Assembly (NCBI RefSeq): GCF_022869165.1
Contig: NZ_CP094929.1
Coordinates: 434,001 to 498,000 of the forward strand
DNA from: Sphaerochaeta associata
GTDB lineage: Bacteria > Spirochaetota > Spirochaetia > Sphaerochaetales > Sphaerochaetaceae
Reading direction: 5' to 3'
Length of the DNA: 64,000 nt
Shown here: positions 9,006-18,371 of the stretch, one piece after another
Position numbering within the stretch: position 1 is the stretch's first letter
How the letters are laid out: every line of letters starts with the position of its first letter
The notes under the pieces: model-generated
Seen by the model: only the letters and a program-made list of their open reading frames with translations
The model's database searches: none
What the model was told of the DNA's origin: nothing
Translations under genes and position numbers: made by a program

Positions 9006-9058
9006 GGAAACCTAAGATTTAAAAGTTACACATTAATAATTCTTAAAAGAAGTTAGAA

Positions 9059-10216
9059 ATGAAGATTGTGATTGTTTGTTTTACCTATTCACCAAGCTTT
9101 TCCTATATGGAAAATCAACTAGCGAAAGCTTTTCAAGTTCTTGGGCATAATGTAAGTTTGATTGCCTCGACTGAAAGTTATGTTCAAGACAAAATTGAGC
9201 GTTTTAGTCCTGGAGATTATGTTTATGATAATTTGGCCGTTAAACGAATTTCATTTGCTTGGAAAGGTAATTACCTAGCGCATAAACTTTGGAAAATGAA
9301 AGGATTATCTCAAGCTTTGGAAGATTTCCAGCCAGACATAATTTATCACATGAATATTTGTGGTTTGGAGATTAAAAATTCAGTCATTTATGTAAACCAT
9401 AATCCTAAAACGACTATTTTTTTTGATAATCATGCTGCTTTCTATAATTCTGGAAAGAATTGGGTTTCGAAATATCTCCGTTATCAGTTAATCTTAGGCA
9501 ATTATGTGAGAAGAGCGTCAGAAAAGTCGATGAAGATATTTTATATCGGAAATGGTGAGAAATATTTTTTAGAAAATAATTTCCATATTCCAACCCAAAA
9601 ACTGGAATTATTTCCACTTGGGGATTTCATTTTATCGGATGATCAGTATTTAGTAACTCGGAAACAGATAAGGACTCAAAATTCTGTGAGCAATGAATGT
9701 CAAGTAATATGTCATACTGGAAAACTAAACAAGTCAAAGTATACCATAGAAATAATTAATTCATTTCTCTATGCTGGCGTACAGGATTCGCAACTCTGGA
9801 TAATTGGAGGTATTGAAAATGATATCTACGATGATGTAATGACGTTAATCCATGAAAATTCTGATAGAATCAAATATTTTGGATGGAAAAATTCAAGTCA
9901 ATTAAGTGAACTACTTTGTGCTTGCGATATATATGTTCAATTATCAGTGTCTTCCACATTTCTAACTGCATTATGCAGAAAGTGTGTAGGAGTCTCAATA
10001 AATCCAGTTGATACATATAACTATATTCCAAAAGAAATTTACTATCAGATTGCGACTCCTTCATGTTTAAAGCATACTCTCAAAAAAATCCTAGATTTTC
10101 CGGGACAAATTTCTAGTAAACGACAAGAATCTTATATTTTTGCGAAGGATAACCTCGATTATCTGACTTTAGTTGATCGTTTGATTCTTCAACCGCATGC
10201 TAATAAAAATATTTGA
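9059..10216 (+). CDS. Putative GT4-like glycosyltransferase
   Basis: A 385-residue protein, strongly AT-rich like the flanking polysaccharide genes. The start MKIVIVCFTYSPSFSYMENQLAKAFQVLGHNVSLI is the classic N-terminal Rossmann strand and helix of GT-B glycosyltransferases. The C-terminal half contains VICHTGKLNKSKYTIEII and a later KYFGWKNSSQLSELLCACDIYVQLS, matching the nucleotide-sugar side of GT4 enzymes, although the usual E-x7-E signature is not obvious. Cytoplasmic. The stop is 14 bases before the wbpA start. Substrate unknown. Confidence 0.7.
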   Translation: MKIVIVCFTYSPSFSYMENQLAKAFQVLGHNVSLIASTESYVQDKIERFSPGDYVYDNLAVKRISFAWKGNYLAHKLWKMKGLSQALEDFQPDIIYHMNICGLEIKNSVIYVNHNPKTTIFFDNHAAFYNSGKNWVSKYLRYQLILGNYVRRASEKSMKIFYIGNGEKYFLENNFHIPTQKLELFPLGDFILSDDQYLVTRKQIRTQNSVSNECQVICHTGKLNKSKYTIEIINSFLYAGVQDSQLWIIGGIENDIYDDVMTLIHENSDRIKYFGWKNSSQLSELLCACDIYVQLSVSSTFLTALCRKCVGVSINPVDTYNYIPKEIYYQIATPSCLKHTLKKILDFPGQISSKRQESYIFAKDNLDYLTLVDRLILQPHANKNI

Positions 10217-11560
10217 ATAAGTGTGGAAAAATGAATATAATCCAATGTTTAGAAAAAATCACAAATAGAGAAATTGAAATTGGGGTCATCGGTCTCGGCT
10301 ACGTCGGTCTCCCTCTTGCCGTAGAGAAAGCCAAAGCAGGATTCAAGACCACCGGCTTCGATGTCCAACAGAAGAAAGTGGACATGGTGAACCAAGGCAT
10401 CAACTATATTGGCGATGTGGTGCAGGAAGACCTTGCTGCCCTGGTGAAGTCGGGGATGCTTCGTGCCACCAGCGACTTCTCCTTTGTAGCCGACTGCGAC
10501 TTCATTGCCATCTGTGTGCCTACTCCTTTGGACGAGCACCAGCAACCGGATATTTTCTATGTGAGGGATTCAGTTATTGAGATTTCTAAGTACTTAAAAA
10601 AGGAATCCATCGTAGTCCTTGAGTCCACCACCTACCCCGGTACCACCGAGGAATTGGTAAAGCCGTTGTTGGAAAAAGGTTCCGGGCTTGTCTGCGGTGA
10701 GGATTTTTACCTTGGATTCTCTCCTGAGCGTGTCGATCCGGGCAATCTCATCTACAAGACAAAGAACACCCCCAAAGTGGTCGGAGGCATCGGCAAGGAT
10801 GCCACTGAAGTTATTGCTGCCGTCTACCGTGCCGTACTCTCCAGTGATGTCTACGAAGTTTCCAGCCCGGCTATAGCCGAGATGGAGAAAATTCTGGAGA
10901 ACACCTATCGTAATGTGAACATCGGGCTGGTGAACGAGCTTGCAAAGCTCTGCCATGAAATGGGCATAAGTATCTGGGAAGTAATCGATGCGGCGAAGAC
11001 CAAGCCCTATGGGTTCCAGGCCTTCTATCCCGGCCCTGGACTTGGCGGGCATTGCATCCCGCTCGATCCCTACTACCTTTCTTGGAAAGCGAGGGAGTAC
11101 GGATTTCATACGTCGATGATAGAGAGCTCGATGATGATCAACGACCGCATGCCTGAATACACGGTAGAGCGTGCCTCCAAGATTCTGAACAGGTTCAGGA
11201 AAGCCCTCAACGGATCGAAGGTATTGGTGTTGGGTGTAGCCTACAAGCAGGATATCGACGACTACCGCGAGAGTCCGGCACTCAAGGTCATCGAGATACT
11301 GGAGAGGCAAGGGGCGGAAGTGACCTACTACGACCCCTGGGTGGCAGAGTACCGGTACAAGGGAAGGGCTGTGCAGGGTTTGAAGGAACTCACGAAGGAG
11401 ACTTGTGTAGCGTAAACTAAAAATCCCTAGAAAGATCACTTCATCTTCCTTGGTCTGATCACGGGAAATTCCCGGGATTGTTCAAAGGGACAGTTGAGAA
11501 GCTGCCCTTTGGAAAGTAACCTTTGATGTAGAAACAAATACATTAAAGGAGAAAGGAGAA

Positions 11561-13033
11561 GTGCTCAACATGTCCCAAATCAATTGTATCAGAGATTTGA
11601 GGAAAGAGGGATACTCAGTGGCAAGGATTGCCAGGGAAGTATCGGTCGATGAGAAGACGGCGAGGAAGTACCTCTGCATGGAAGACTTCTCACCGAAGCC
11701 GCCTCAAAAGAAGGAGGGGTTGCCCAGCAAGCTGGACCCCTACAAGCCGCAGATAGACGGATGGCTTTCCAACGATGAAAAGGAGAATTCGAAACAGCGC
11801 CATACCGCCCAGCGCGTCTATGACAGGTTGGTGGAGCTGCATCCGGAATTCGGTTGCTCCTACCCAACGGTATCGCGGTATGTGAGGAAAACACGTGCAC
11901 AACGCTCGAGTTACAGGGCCTGCCAGGAGCTGGTATGGCATCCGGGTGAGGCCCAGGGGGACTTCGGCGAGGCGGACTGCTATGAAAGAGGCGTCAAGCA
12001 GCGCAAGCATTATCTTGTCTGCGTGTTTCCGAATTCAAATGCGGATTTTCCCCAGATGTTCAACGGAGAGACCAGCGAATGCATCTGCCAGGGCTTTCAG
12101 GACGTCTTTGAGTTCATCGGCGGAGTCTTCCCCCTGGTTGTGATAGACAATGCCACCGGAGCAGGTCGTCGCATCGGGCAGGAGATACGGGAAGCGAAGC
12201 TCTTCGCCCAATTCAGGGCTCACTACGGCTTCTCCATACGATTCTGCAGTCCGGGTAGTGGATGGGAAAAGGGGTGCGTCGAGAATAAAATCGGCACGGT
12301 CCGCAGGAACCGGTTCGTTCCCCTGCCCGAGTTCGACGACCTGCAGCAATACAACAAGGGCTTGCTGGAGCAGGCGACGAGCTTTCAGGGAAATACCCAT
12401 TACAAGAAGAACACAATCATAGGCGAGCTTTTCGAACAGGACCGCGAGGCACTGCTGCCGCTGCCCCGACACCGTTTTGATGTCTGTCGGTATGTGTACG
12501 CCAAGGCCGACGGGTACGGGAAGGTGGAGATTGACGGCAACCACCATTACTCAACCCGTCCCGAATACCGGGGAAGCGAAGTGCTGGTGGGCATCCGGGC
12601 CCACACCGTCGACATCTATGACGAGAAGCGCAAGATCCTGGTGAGCCACGTCCGCAAATTCGGCAAGGAGCGGTCCGACAGCGTCGACCCAAGAACCTCC
12701 ATGGCCGTACTCATGAGAAATGTGGGAGCGTGGCCCAACAGCGGTGTGAGGGAGATGGTGTCCTCCCCCGTACGCGATTATCTCGATGCGCTGGACAGGG
12801 AATCGCTGAAGGATGCCCTGCGAACGATGAACCTGCTGAGCGAGCGCTACAGCTTCGAAAGAGCACTTGATGCGTTCGACCTGGTGCTGAGGAACCCCGG
12901 CAACGCCCCGTTCAGCGATGCAATGGTGTTTGCGGCGAGGATGGCGGAGTTCGGGGACCAAACCGACCTGGACGCCGGTCCCGACCTTTCGTTGTACGAC
13001 CAGCTTCTGGAACAACGGAGGGTGCAGCCATGA
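11561..13033 (+). CDS. istA: IS21-family transposase IstA (copy 2)
   Basis: 490 residues, the same protein as the copy at 3690, including helix-turn-helix and the D-D-E candidates at residues 134, 196 and 241. The GTG at 11561 or ATG at 11570 are the possible starts. Appears fully intact and able to move both copies. Confidence 0.97.
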   Translation: MLNMSQINCIRDLRKEGYSVARIAREVSVDEKTARKYLCMEDFSPKPPQKKEGLPSKLDPYKPQIDGWLSNDEKENSKQRHTAQRVYDRLVELHPEFGCSYPTVSRYVRKTRAQRSSYRACQELVWHPGEAQGDFGEADCYERGVKQRKHYLVCVFPNSNADFPQMFNGETSECICQGFQDVFEFIGGVFPLVVIDNATGAGRRIGQEIREAKLFAQFRAHYGFSIRFCSPGSGWEKGCVENKIGTVRRNRFVPLPEFDDLQQYNKGLLEQATSFQGNTHYKKNTIIGELFEQDREALLPLPRHRFDVCRYVYAKADGYGKVEIDGNHHYSTRPEYRGSEVLVGIRAHTVDIYDEKRKILVSHVRKFGKERSDSVDPRTSMAVLMRNVGAWPNSGVREMVSSPVRDYLDALDRESLKDALRTMNLLSERYSFERALDAFDLVLRNPGNAPFSDAMVFAARMAEFGDQTDLDAGPDLSLYDQLLEQRRVQP

Positions 13034-13821
13034 TGATGACTTCAACCATCCGCATCCAACGTAGGGAAGAGATATCGGACATGTGCCGGAAACTGTTCCT
13101 TTCCCAACAACTGGTAGCGTTGTGCCAGCAGGCAACGCCGAGGCAGGAAGAGTTCCTGCATGACGTGCTGTCAATGGAGGTGGAGAGCCGGGAACGCTCA
13201 AAACGCTCCAGGCTGCTCAACCGGGCCCGGTTTCCCATGCCCAAGAGCATGGAAGGCTACGACTATTCTCATGTGCGCCTGCCGCCTTCCATTACCAGGG
13301 TGGAACTGGAAGGCTGCGAATTCATTGGCAGGAAGACCAACCTGGTCTGCTATGGACCGGTGGGAACCGGGAAAACGCATATGGCCATAGCACTGGGGAT
13401 GAAGGCCTGCGAGATGGGCCTTGCAGCCCGGTTCTATACGGTGACCGAGCTGGTGCTGAAACTGGCCGAGGCACGGAAGAACGGAGTCTTGGAACGCTTG
13501 GTGTCGGACATACGCAGACTGGATCTGCTCATTCTTGATGAGTGGGGGTACGTACCGGTGGACAAGGAGGGGTCCCAGCTCCTGTTCCGCATCATCAGCG
13601 ACAGCTACGAGAGCAAAAGCCTCATTCTTACGACGAACCTCGAGTTTTCCAAGTGGGGTGGCATCTTCACCGACCAGCAGATGGCTGCAGCAATGATCGA
13701 CAGGCTCATCCACCATGGGCACCTGCTTGTGTTCGAGGGGCAGAGCTACCGGATGGAGCATGCATTGATGCGGAAGACCGCATCCGAGCGGTCGAAAGGG
13801 GGTGACGAACATGGTCGTTGA
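13030..13821 (+). CDS. istB: IS21-family helper ATPase IstB (copy 2)
   Basis: 263 residues, the same as the first copy, with intact Walker A (GPVGTGKT) and Walker B (LLILDEWG). Overlaps istA by 4 bases. Confidence 0.97.
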   Translation: MMMTSTIRIQRREEISDMCRKLFLSQQLVALCQQATPRQEEFLHDVLSMEVESRERSKRSRLLNRARFPMPKSMEGYDYSHVRLPPSITRVELEGCEFIGRKTNLVCYGPVGTGKTHMAIALGMKACEMGLAARFYTVTELVLKLAEARKNGVLERLVSDIRRLDLLILDEWGYVPVDKEGSQLLFRIISDSYESKSLILTTNLEFSKWGGIFTDQQMAAAMIDRLIHHGHLLVFEGQSYRMEHALMRKTASERSKGGDEHGR

Positions 13822-14176
13822 CAAACAATACTTGCGTGAATTGCGTTCGTGTTACCGATACGACGGTACAAAATTCACCGAGGAGCTCGAGCAGATCATA
13901 TTGGACCGGTTGGGGATAGAACCCAGCCCGCATGAATACTCGGAACAGGACCTGCATGAGCAGGCCAGAAAGATAGTAATGCAGTACCAAAGCCCTGAAG
14001 GAAGGCTTCGACTGTTGTACGGCTTGGACAAGATCGAGAACGAGATGGCTTACCTGGGCAACAAGCTTGCCTACCTGAAAGGTAAAATTGCACATCAGCT
14101 GCATGGGGAAACGGATCCAAACGTGATCTTTGTGATTGAGGATGAATATGAGGATGTCCCTGATTACAAGCCATAG
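13811..14176 (+). CDS. Third small gene of the IS21 element (copy 2)
   Basis: About 121 residues, the same as the frame at 5940-6305. That it is kept intact with its istB overlap in the second copy shows it is part of the mobile unit rather than flanking host DNA. Function unknown; predicted coiled-coil middle and acidic tail. Confidence 0.75.
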   Translation: MVVDKQYLRELRSCYRYDGTKFTEELEQIILDRLGIEPSPHEYSEQDLHEQARKIVMQYQSPEGRLRLLYGLDKIENEMAYLGNKLAYLKGKIAHQLHGETDPNVIFVIEDEYEDVPDYKP

Positions 14177-14437
14177 TTTCTGGATATCTGCATAGATTCC
14201 TGTGCAGATGATAAAACCCGGGAATTTCCCGTGATTAGACACGGGATTCCCTGGTGATTAGACCAAGGATTTTTGCTTGACAAAACACAAGACTCTGCAA
14301 GAGTCCGACCTGGTAATGGTCACTGCCGCGCACAGCAATTTGGATTATGGCTTTGTACAGCAGCATGCAAAAGCAATTTTCGACACCAAGAACGTGATGA
14401 AGGCAATCAAGAACCGCGACAACATAGAGGTGCTGTG

Positions 14438-15514
14438 ATGAGATATGCATTGATCGGCTGTGGGAGGATTTCTCCGAACCATCTGGCTGCGGCCCAAGCA
14501 AACAAACTTGAGATAGTTGGCCTGTGCGACATCGATGCAGCCATGCTTGAAGACAAGATTCTTAAGTTCAAATTGGATGCTTCGAAAGTTGCACAGTACG
14601 ATGACTATCAGCTGATGCTCGACGAACAGAAGCCCGAGCTGGTCTCCATCTGCACCGAGAGCGGAAAGCATGCCGCGATCGCCCTGGAGTGCATCAGACG
14701 AGGCATAAACATCATTGTTGAGAAACCGATAGCATTGTCGATAGAGGATGCAGATGCAATAATTGAGGAAGCAAGAAAGCATAACGTCAAGGTCTGTGCA
14801 TGCCACCAGAACCGTTTCAACAAGTCGGTGGTGAAGATCCGCGAGGCGATGGACCAGCGGCGGTTCGGTCGCTTGTTCTACGGTACGGCCCACATCCGCT
14901 GGAACCGGGGTCATGAATATTACGACCGTGCTTCCTGGCGAGGCACCTGGGAGCAGGACGGAGGAGCACTAATGAACCAGTGCATCCACAACATTGACCT
15001 TTTAAGATGGATGATGGGAAACGAGGTGACTGAGGTATTCGCCTACACCGACAAGCTCAACCATCCCTACATCGAGGCAGAGGACCTGGGCATCGCCCTC
15101 ATCCGGTTCGCCAACGGCTCCTACGGCATCATCGAAGGAACCACGGACATTTATCCGAAGAACCTGGAGGAGACGCTCTACCTGTTCGGCGAGAAGGGGA
15201 CGGTGAAGGCCGGGGGCCAGTCGGTGAACATCATCGAGGAGTGGCGGTTCGCCGATATGCTCGACGACGCCGATGAGGTGAAAGCCACCTACCACGAGAA
15301 TCCGCCGAACGTGTACGGCTTCGGCCACACCCCCTTGTTCGCAGATGTAATCGATGCAATCAGGACTGATCGGCAGCCGAAGGTGACAGCCGAGGACGGC
15401 AAACGTGCCCTGGAACTGGTACTGGCTATATACAAGTCAGCTGCCGAGGGAAGGCCGGTGAAGCTTCCCTTGGAAGCGTGTGCCACAACCGATTTTACCG
15501 GGAGGTTCTCCTGA
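14438..15514 (+). CDS. wbpB: Gfo/Idh/MocA oxidoreductase, WbpB-like
   Basis: About 358 residues from the ATG at 14438, which overlaps the tail stop of wbpA by one base; this start gives [20 protein letters not shown], the expected N-terminal NAD-binding strand with [20 protein letters not shown] is the family EKP motif, and the C-terminal substrate domain follows. In the known pathway WbpB oxidises UDP-GlcNAcA at C3 so that WbpE can add an amino group. It is one base from wbpD (ATG inside the stop), so the genes are coupled. Expression may now depend on read-through or outward transcription from the IS21 element. Confidence 0.88.
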   Translation: MRYALIGCGRISPNHLAAAQANKLEIVGLCDIDAAMLEDKILKFKLDASKVAQYDDYQLMLDEQKPELVSICTESGKHAAIALECIRRGINIIVEKPIALSIEDADAIIEEARKHNVKVCACHQNRFNKSVVKIREAMDQRRFGRLFYGTAHIRWNRGHEYYDRASWRGTWEQDGGALMNQCIHNIDLLRWMMGNEVTEVFAYTDKLNHPYIEAEDLGIALIRFANGSYGIIEGTTDIYPKNLEETLYLFGEKGTVKAGGQSVNIIEEWRFADMLDDADEVKATYHENPPNVYGFGHTPLFADVIDAIRTDRQPKVTAEDGKRALELVLAIYKSAAEGRPVKLPLEACATTDFTGRFS

Positions 15515-16086
15515 TGGATGAATGGTATGTGCATCCCTCATCCTACGTGGATGACAAGGTAACCATAGGCAAAGGGACAAAGATCTGGCACTTCTGCCAC
15601 ATCCAAAGCGGAGCAACGATCGGCGAGAACTGCTCGCTCGGACAGAACGTGAACGTCTCCAACAATGTAACAATCGGCAACGGCTGCAAGATCCAGAATA
15701 ATGTTTCGTTGTATGAAGGTGTGACACTGGAGAACCATGTGTTCTGCGGCCCCTCCTGTGTGTTCACCAACGACCTGACCCCCAGGGCGAAGTACCCCAA
15801 GGGGAGGGCTGGCTATCTGAAGACGCTGGTAAAGGAAGGAGCCTCCATCGGGGCCAATGCAACCATTGTTTGCGGCATAACCATCGGAAGATGGGCACTT
15901 ATAGGAAGCGGGGCGGTGGTGACCAAGGATGTCCCCGATCATGCCCTGATGGTGGGGGTTCCCGCCAAGCAGAAGGGTTGGGCCTGCGAATGCGGCTCAA
16001 TTCTGGAAGGAGATCTTCACTGCAAGAGCTGCGGTCGACAGTATGAACAGCAGGAAAGCGGGCTTGTTGAAAGTAAGAGGGATTGA
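15514..16086 (+). CDS. wbpD: Hexapeptide-repeat N-acetyltransferase, WbpD-like
   Basis: About 190 residues starting at the ATG at 15514 ([14 protein letters not shown]). Left-handed beta-helix repeats ([32 protein letters not shown]) run through most of the protein, and the [15 protein letters not shown] segment is typical of the WbpD/WlbB group that acetylates the 3-amino group of UDP-GlcNAc3NA. The C-terminus has a small zinc-ribbon-like stretch, CECG...CKSCG. A preceding GGAGG ribosome site supports the start. Alternative names (PglD-like) are less likely given wbpB and wbpE as neighbours. Confidence 0.88.
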   Translation: MDEWYVHPSSYVDDKVTIGKGTKIWHFCHIQSGATIGENCSLGQNVNVSNNVTIGNGCKIQNNVSLYEGVTLENHVFCGPSCVFTNDLTPRAKYPKGRAGYLKTLVKEGASIGANATIVCGITIGRWALIGSGAVVTKDVPDHALMVGVPAKQKGWACECGSILEGDLHCKSCGRQYEQQESGLVESKRD

Positions 16087-16088
16087 AC

Positions 16089-17216
16089 ATGGAATTTCGT
16101 GATCTGAAGAAGCAGTACCAGGTACTCAAGGAACGGATGGACAAGGCCGTCTTCGAGGTGATGACCGATTGCAACTTCATCAGCGGCAGGCAGGTGAAGG
16201 AGCTGGAGGAGAAGCTGGCGTCCTATATGGGTGTGAAGCATTGTATCACCTGCGGCAACGGAACCGACGCCCTGTCGATGATGCTGATGGCCTGGGGCAT
16301 TGGAGAAGGCGATGCGGTGTTCGTCCCCGACTTCACCTTCTTCGCAACCGGTGAGGTCGTCTCCTTCGAGGGTGCGACACCGGTGTTCGTCGATGTCGAT
16401 TCTGATACCTTCAACATGGATCCCGTAAGTCTTGAGAAGGCCATCCTGGCCGTCAAGGCTGAGGGTAGGCTGAATCCAAGGGTTGTGATTCCCGTCGATT
16501 TGTTCGGCCTCCCTGCCGATTATGACCACATCAATGAGATTGGACACAAGTATGGCATGAAGGTGCTTGAGGATGCGGCACAGGGATTCGGAGGGATGTA
16601 CAAGGGCAGAAGAGCGGGTTCGCTCGGCGATGCAGCAACCACCTCTTTCTTCCCGGCTAAGCCTCTGGGCTGTTACGGCGACGGCGGAGCAATCTTCACC
16701 AACGACGACCAGGAGGCTGAATATCTCCGATCGATAGCTGTGCACGGCAAGGGCTCGTTCAAGTACGACAACGTACGCATAGGCTGGAACTCGCGCCTTG
16801 ATACCATCCAGGCAGCAATCCTGTTGGTAAAGTTTGACGCCTTCATTGAGTATGAGCTGGAGGATGTGAACAAGGTAGCGGCTTGGTATACTGAAGCCTT
16901 GAAGGGCAAGGTGAAGACGCCTGTTGTTCCTGAGGGCTGTTATTCAAGCTGGGCACAGTACACCATCCAAGTGAAGAATGAAGAAGAACGCACTGCCTTG
17001 CAGCAAAAGCTCAAGGAACAGGGTATCCCCACCATGGTGTATTATCCCAAGCCGATGCATGAGCAGACGGCCTATAAAGATTTAAAGCCTTATGTACCTT
17101 GTTCTAATACTGTGAGTCTATGTAAGACTGTGGTTTCATTGCCTTTGGATCCATATAAGGGTGAGCAAACTGTAAGGAATATCTCACAATTTATTAATGA
17201 CTGTTGTTGTTATTAA
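16089..17216 (+). CDS. wbpE: DegT/DnrJ-family aminotransferase, WbpE-like
   Basis: 375 residues from ATG 16089 (MEFRDLKKQYQ), preceded by AGAGGGA at a good distance; the in-frame TTG at 16083 is unlikely. The PLP lysine is near residue 191 in TSFFPAKPLGCYGDGG. GNGTDALSMMLMAWGIG and the MEFRDLKKQ start resemble WbpE/WlbC, which aminates UDP-3-keto-GlcNAcA. Codon usage turns sharply AT-rich in the last ~45 codons, as if the gene end came from a different source (see findings). Ends the wbp set. Confidence 0.88.
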   Translation: MEFRDLKKQYQVLKERMDKAVFEVMTDCNFISGRQVKELEEKLASYMGVKHCITCGNGTDALSMMLMAWGIGEGDAVFVPDFTFFATGEVVSFEGATPVFVDVDSDTFNMDPVSLEKAILAVKAEGRLNPRVVIPVDLFGLPADYDHINEIGHKYGMKVLEDAAQGFGGMYKGRRAGSLGDAATTSFFPAKPLGCYGDGGAIFTNDDQEAEYLRSIAVHGKGSFKYDNVRIGWNSRLDTIQAAILLVKFDAFIEYELEDVNKVAAWYTEALKGKVKTPVVPEGCYSSWAQYTIQVKNEEERTALQQKLKEQGIPTMVYYPKPMHEQTAYKDLKPYVPCSNTVSLCKTVVSLPLDPYKGEQTVRNISQFINDCCCY

Positions 17217-17237
17217 TTTCAATACAAGAAAATTTCT

Positions 17238-18371
17238 ATGAGAATATTAATTGTCGCAGGTGGATATCCCACTGAAAAGTATTACCTGAATGGAATATTT
17301 GAATTTGATCAAGCTCAAGCTTTAGCAAAGCAAGGGCATGAAGTGATTTTTGCTGCTATTGACCTCAGGTCTGTTAGGCGCTGGCGGCATTGGTTTTTCG
17401 AAAGTATCGAGAAAAATAATGTAAGTATTGAAGTTGTAAATATTCCTTTAGGCCCAGTGGCTCCAATCGTATTGCATTTTTTTGGTTTGCTCGGATTAAA
17501 ATACATATATAGAAAGTGTCTAAAAAAATTTGGGAAACCTGATGTTATTCATGCGCATTTTACAGATTATGCTTATATTGCACTTCAATCTCTCAAGAAA
17601 ACAAAAATTCCAATAGTGATGACAGAGCATTCCTCGGGAATTAACTGTATAAATATTGATCAGAAATTATGTAGAACTGCTGAGAAAGTATATCATAATG
17701 TAAATACAGTAATTGCCGTAAGTAATGAGCTAAAAGCAAAAATTATGCAGGAATTTTCGATTAAAGCATTATACATTCCAAATGTTGTTGACCTAAAGAT
17801 ATTTTCATATGATTCAAATCCAAATAAAGACAGTAAGTTTAGGATAATTTCTGTTGGTAATCTTATTCCAAGAAAACGAATGAAAGCTCTAATAAGCGGA
17901 TTTGCTAGTTTTGTTAAGTTTGTTCCTGATTCCGAATTATTTATCTATGGATCTGGTCCTGAAAAAGATAATTTACAAGCTCAAATCTCCAGCTTGAGGC
18001 TATCAGATAGAATAGTTTTAAAGGGAAGTTGTAAAAGAGATATCATTGCTAATGCACTGAAAACAGCTTCCTGTTTTGTTTTAGTCTCAGAAGTCGAGAC
18101 TTTTGGTGTGGTGCTAGTCGAAGCAATGGCGTGCGGTCTTCCCGTAATTGCTACGAAATCGGGAGGGCCAGAAAGCTTTATTCATTCTGGAAATGGAATA
18201 CTAATTCCAGTTGACGATGAGCAATCGCTTTTGGATGCACTGAAAAAAATGTATCTAACAATCAATGATTACAATCGTGGGGAAATATCTTCAGAGGTTA
18301 AGCAATTGTTCTCTGCTGAATCAATAGTAAATCAGCTAGAATCGGTTTATGAAAGAGTGATTTATGATTAA
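17238..18371 (+). CDS. GT4-family glycosyltransferase
   Basis: A 377-residue GT-B enzyme. N-terminal MRILIVAGGYPTEKYYLNGIFEFDQAQALAKQGHEV is the acceptor-side Rossmann strand; IISVGNLIPRKRMKALI is the start of the donor domain. VSEVETFGVVLVEAMACGLPVIATKSGGPESF carries the E-x7-E (EVETFGVVLVEAMA) that binds the nucleotide sugar. It starts 21 bases after wbpE, is AT-rich, and overlaps the polymerase gene by 8 bases. Likely adds one sugar of the repeat unit at the cytoplasmic face. Confidence 0.88.
   Translation: MRILIVAGGYPTEKYYLNGIFEFDQAQALAKQGHEVIFAAIDLRSVRRWRHWFFESIEKNNVSIEVVNIPLGPVAPIVLHFFGLLGLKYIYRKCLKKFGKPDVIHAHFTDYAYIALQSLKKTKIPIVMTEHSSGINCINIDQKLCRTAEKVYHNVNTVIAVSNELKAKIMQEFSIKALYIPNVVDLKIFSYDSNPNKDSKFRIISVGNLIPRKRMKALISGFASFVKFVPDSELFIYGSGPEKDNLQAQISSLRLSDRIVLKGSCKRDIIANALKTASCFVLVSEVETFGVVLVEAMACGLPVIATKSGGPESFIHSGNGILIPVDDEQSLLDALKKMYLTINDYNRGEISSEVKQLFSAESIVNQLESVYERVIYD

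Larger units (their letters stand above)
2633..9030 (+). mobile_element. Outer insertion sequence (element B, IS4/IS1634-like), interrupted by element A
   Basis: The ends form an imperfect inverted repeat of about 28 bp: the left starts TGTAACTTTTAG at 2633 and the right ends AAAAGTTACA at 9030, with roughly three quarters of positions pairing. Removing element A (2732-7417) and one copy of its 7-bp duplication leaves an element of about 1.7 kb carrying one transposase reading frame (7460-9005). No convincing target-site duplication is seen outside the repeats, suggesting an old insertion or later change. The element sits between the FdtA-like gene and the next glycosyltransferase and breaks neither. 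Confidence 0.65.
11404..14289 (+). mobile_element. IS21-family element, copy 2, inserted in wbpA
   Basis: Same 2886-bp length, ends and three genes as copy 1 (offset 7871 bases). The 5-bp AGACT lies on both sides (11399-11403 and 14290-14294). It is inserted in the direction of transcription of wbpA, so its genes and the downstream wbpBDE genes lie on the same strand. Confidence 0.97.
10231..14438 (+). pseudogene. wbpA: wbpA-like UDP-N-acetylglucosamine 6-dehydrogenase, split by an IS21 element
   Basis: The gene would encode 438 residues if the 2886-bp IS21 element and its AGACT duplication were removed: 391 codons (10231-11403) plus 47 codons and a stop (14295-14438). The Rossmann motif GVIGLGYVGLPLA and the substrate loop NTYRNVNIGLVNELAKLCHEMGI mark a UDP-sugar 6-dehydrogenase; GGHCIPLDPYYL holds the catalytic Cys. 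Length and neighbours (wbpB, wbpD, wbpE) point to the UDP-GlcNAc to UDP-GlcNAcA enzyme. The truncated frame adds CVA and stops at 11415, losing the end of the C-terminal domain, so it is probably inactive. A TTG at 10213 is less likely than the ATG at 10231. Confidence 0.92.

Noticed and set aside
2625-9037. TTAAT on both outer sides of element B as a target duplication
   Set aside because: The copies are not directly next to the inverted repeats and leave uneven ends; A/T-rich flanks make chance likely.
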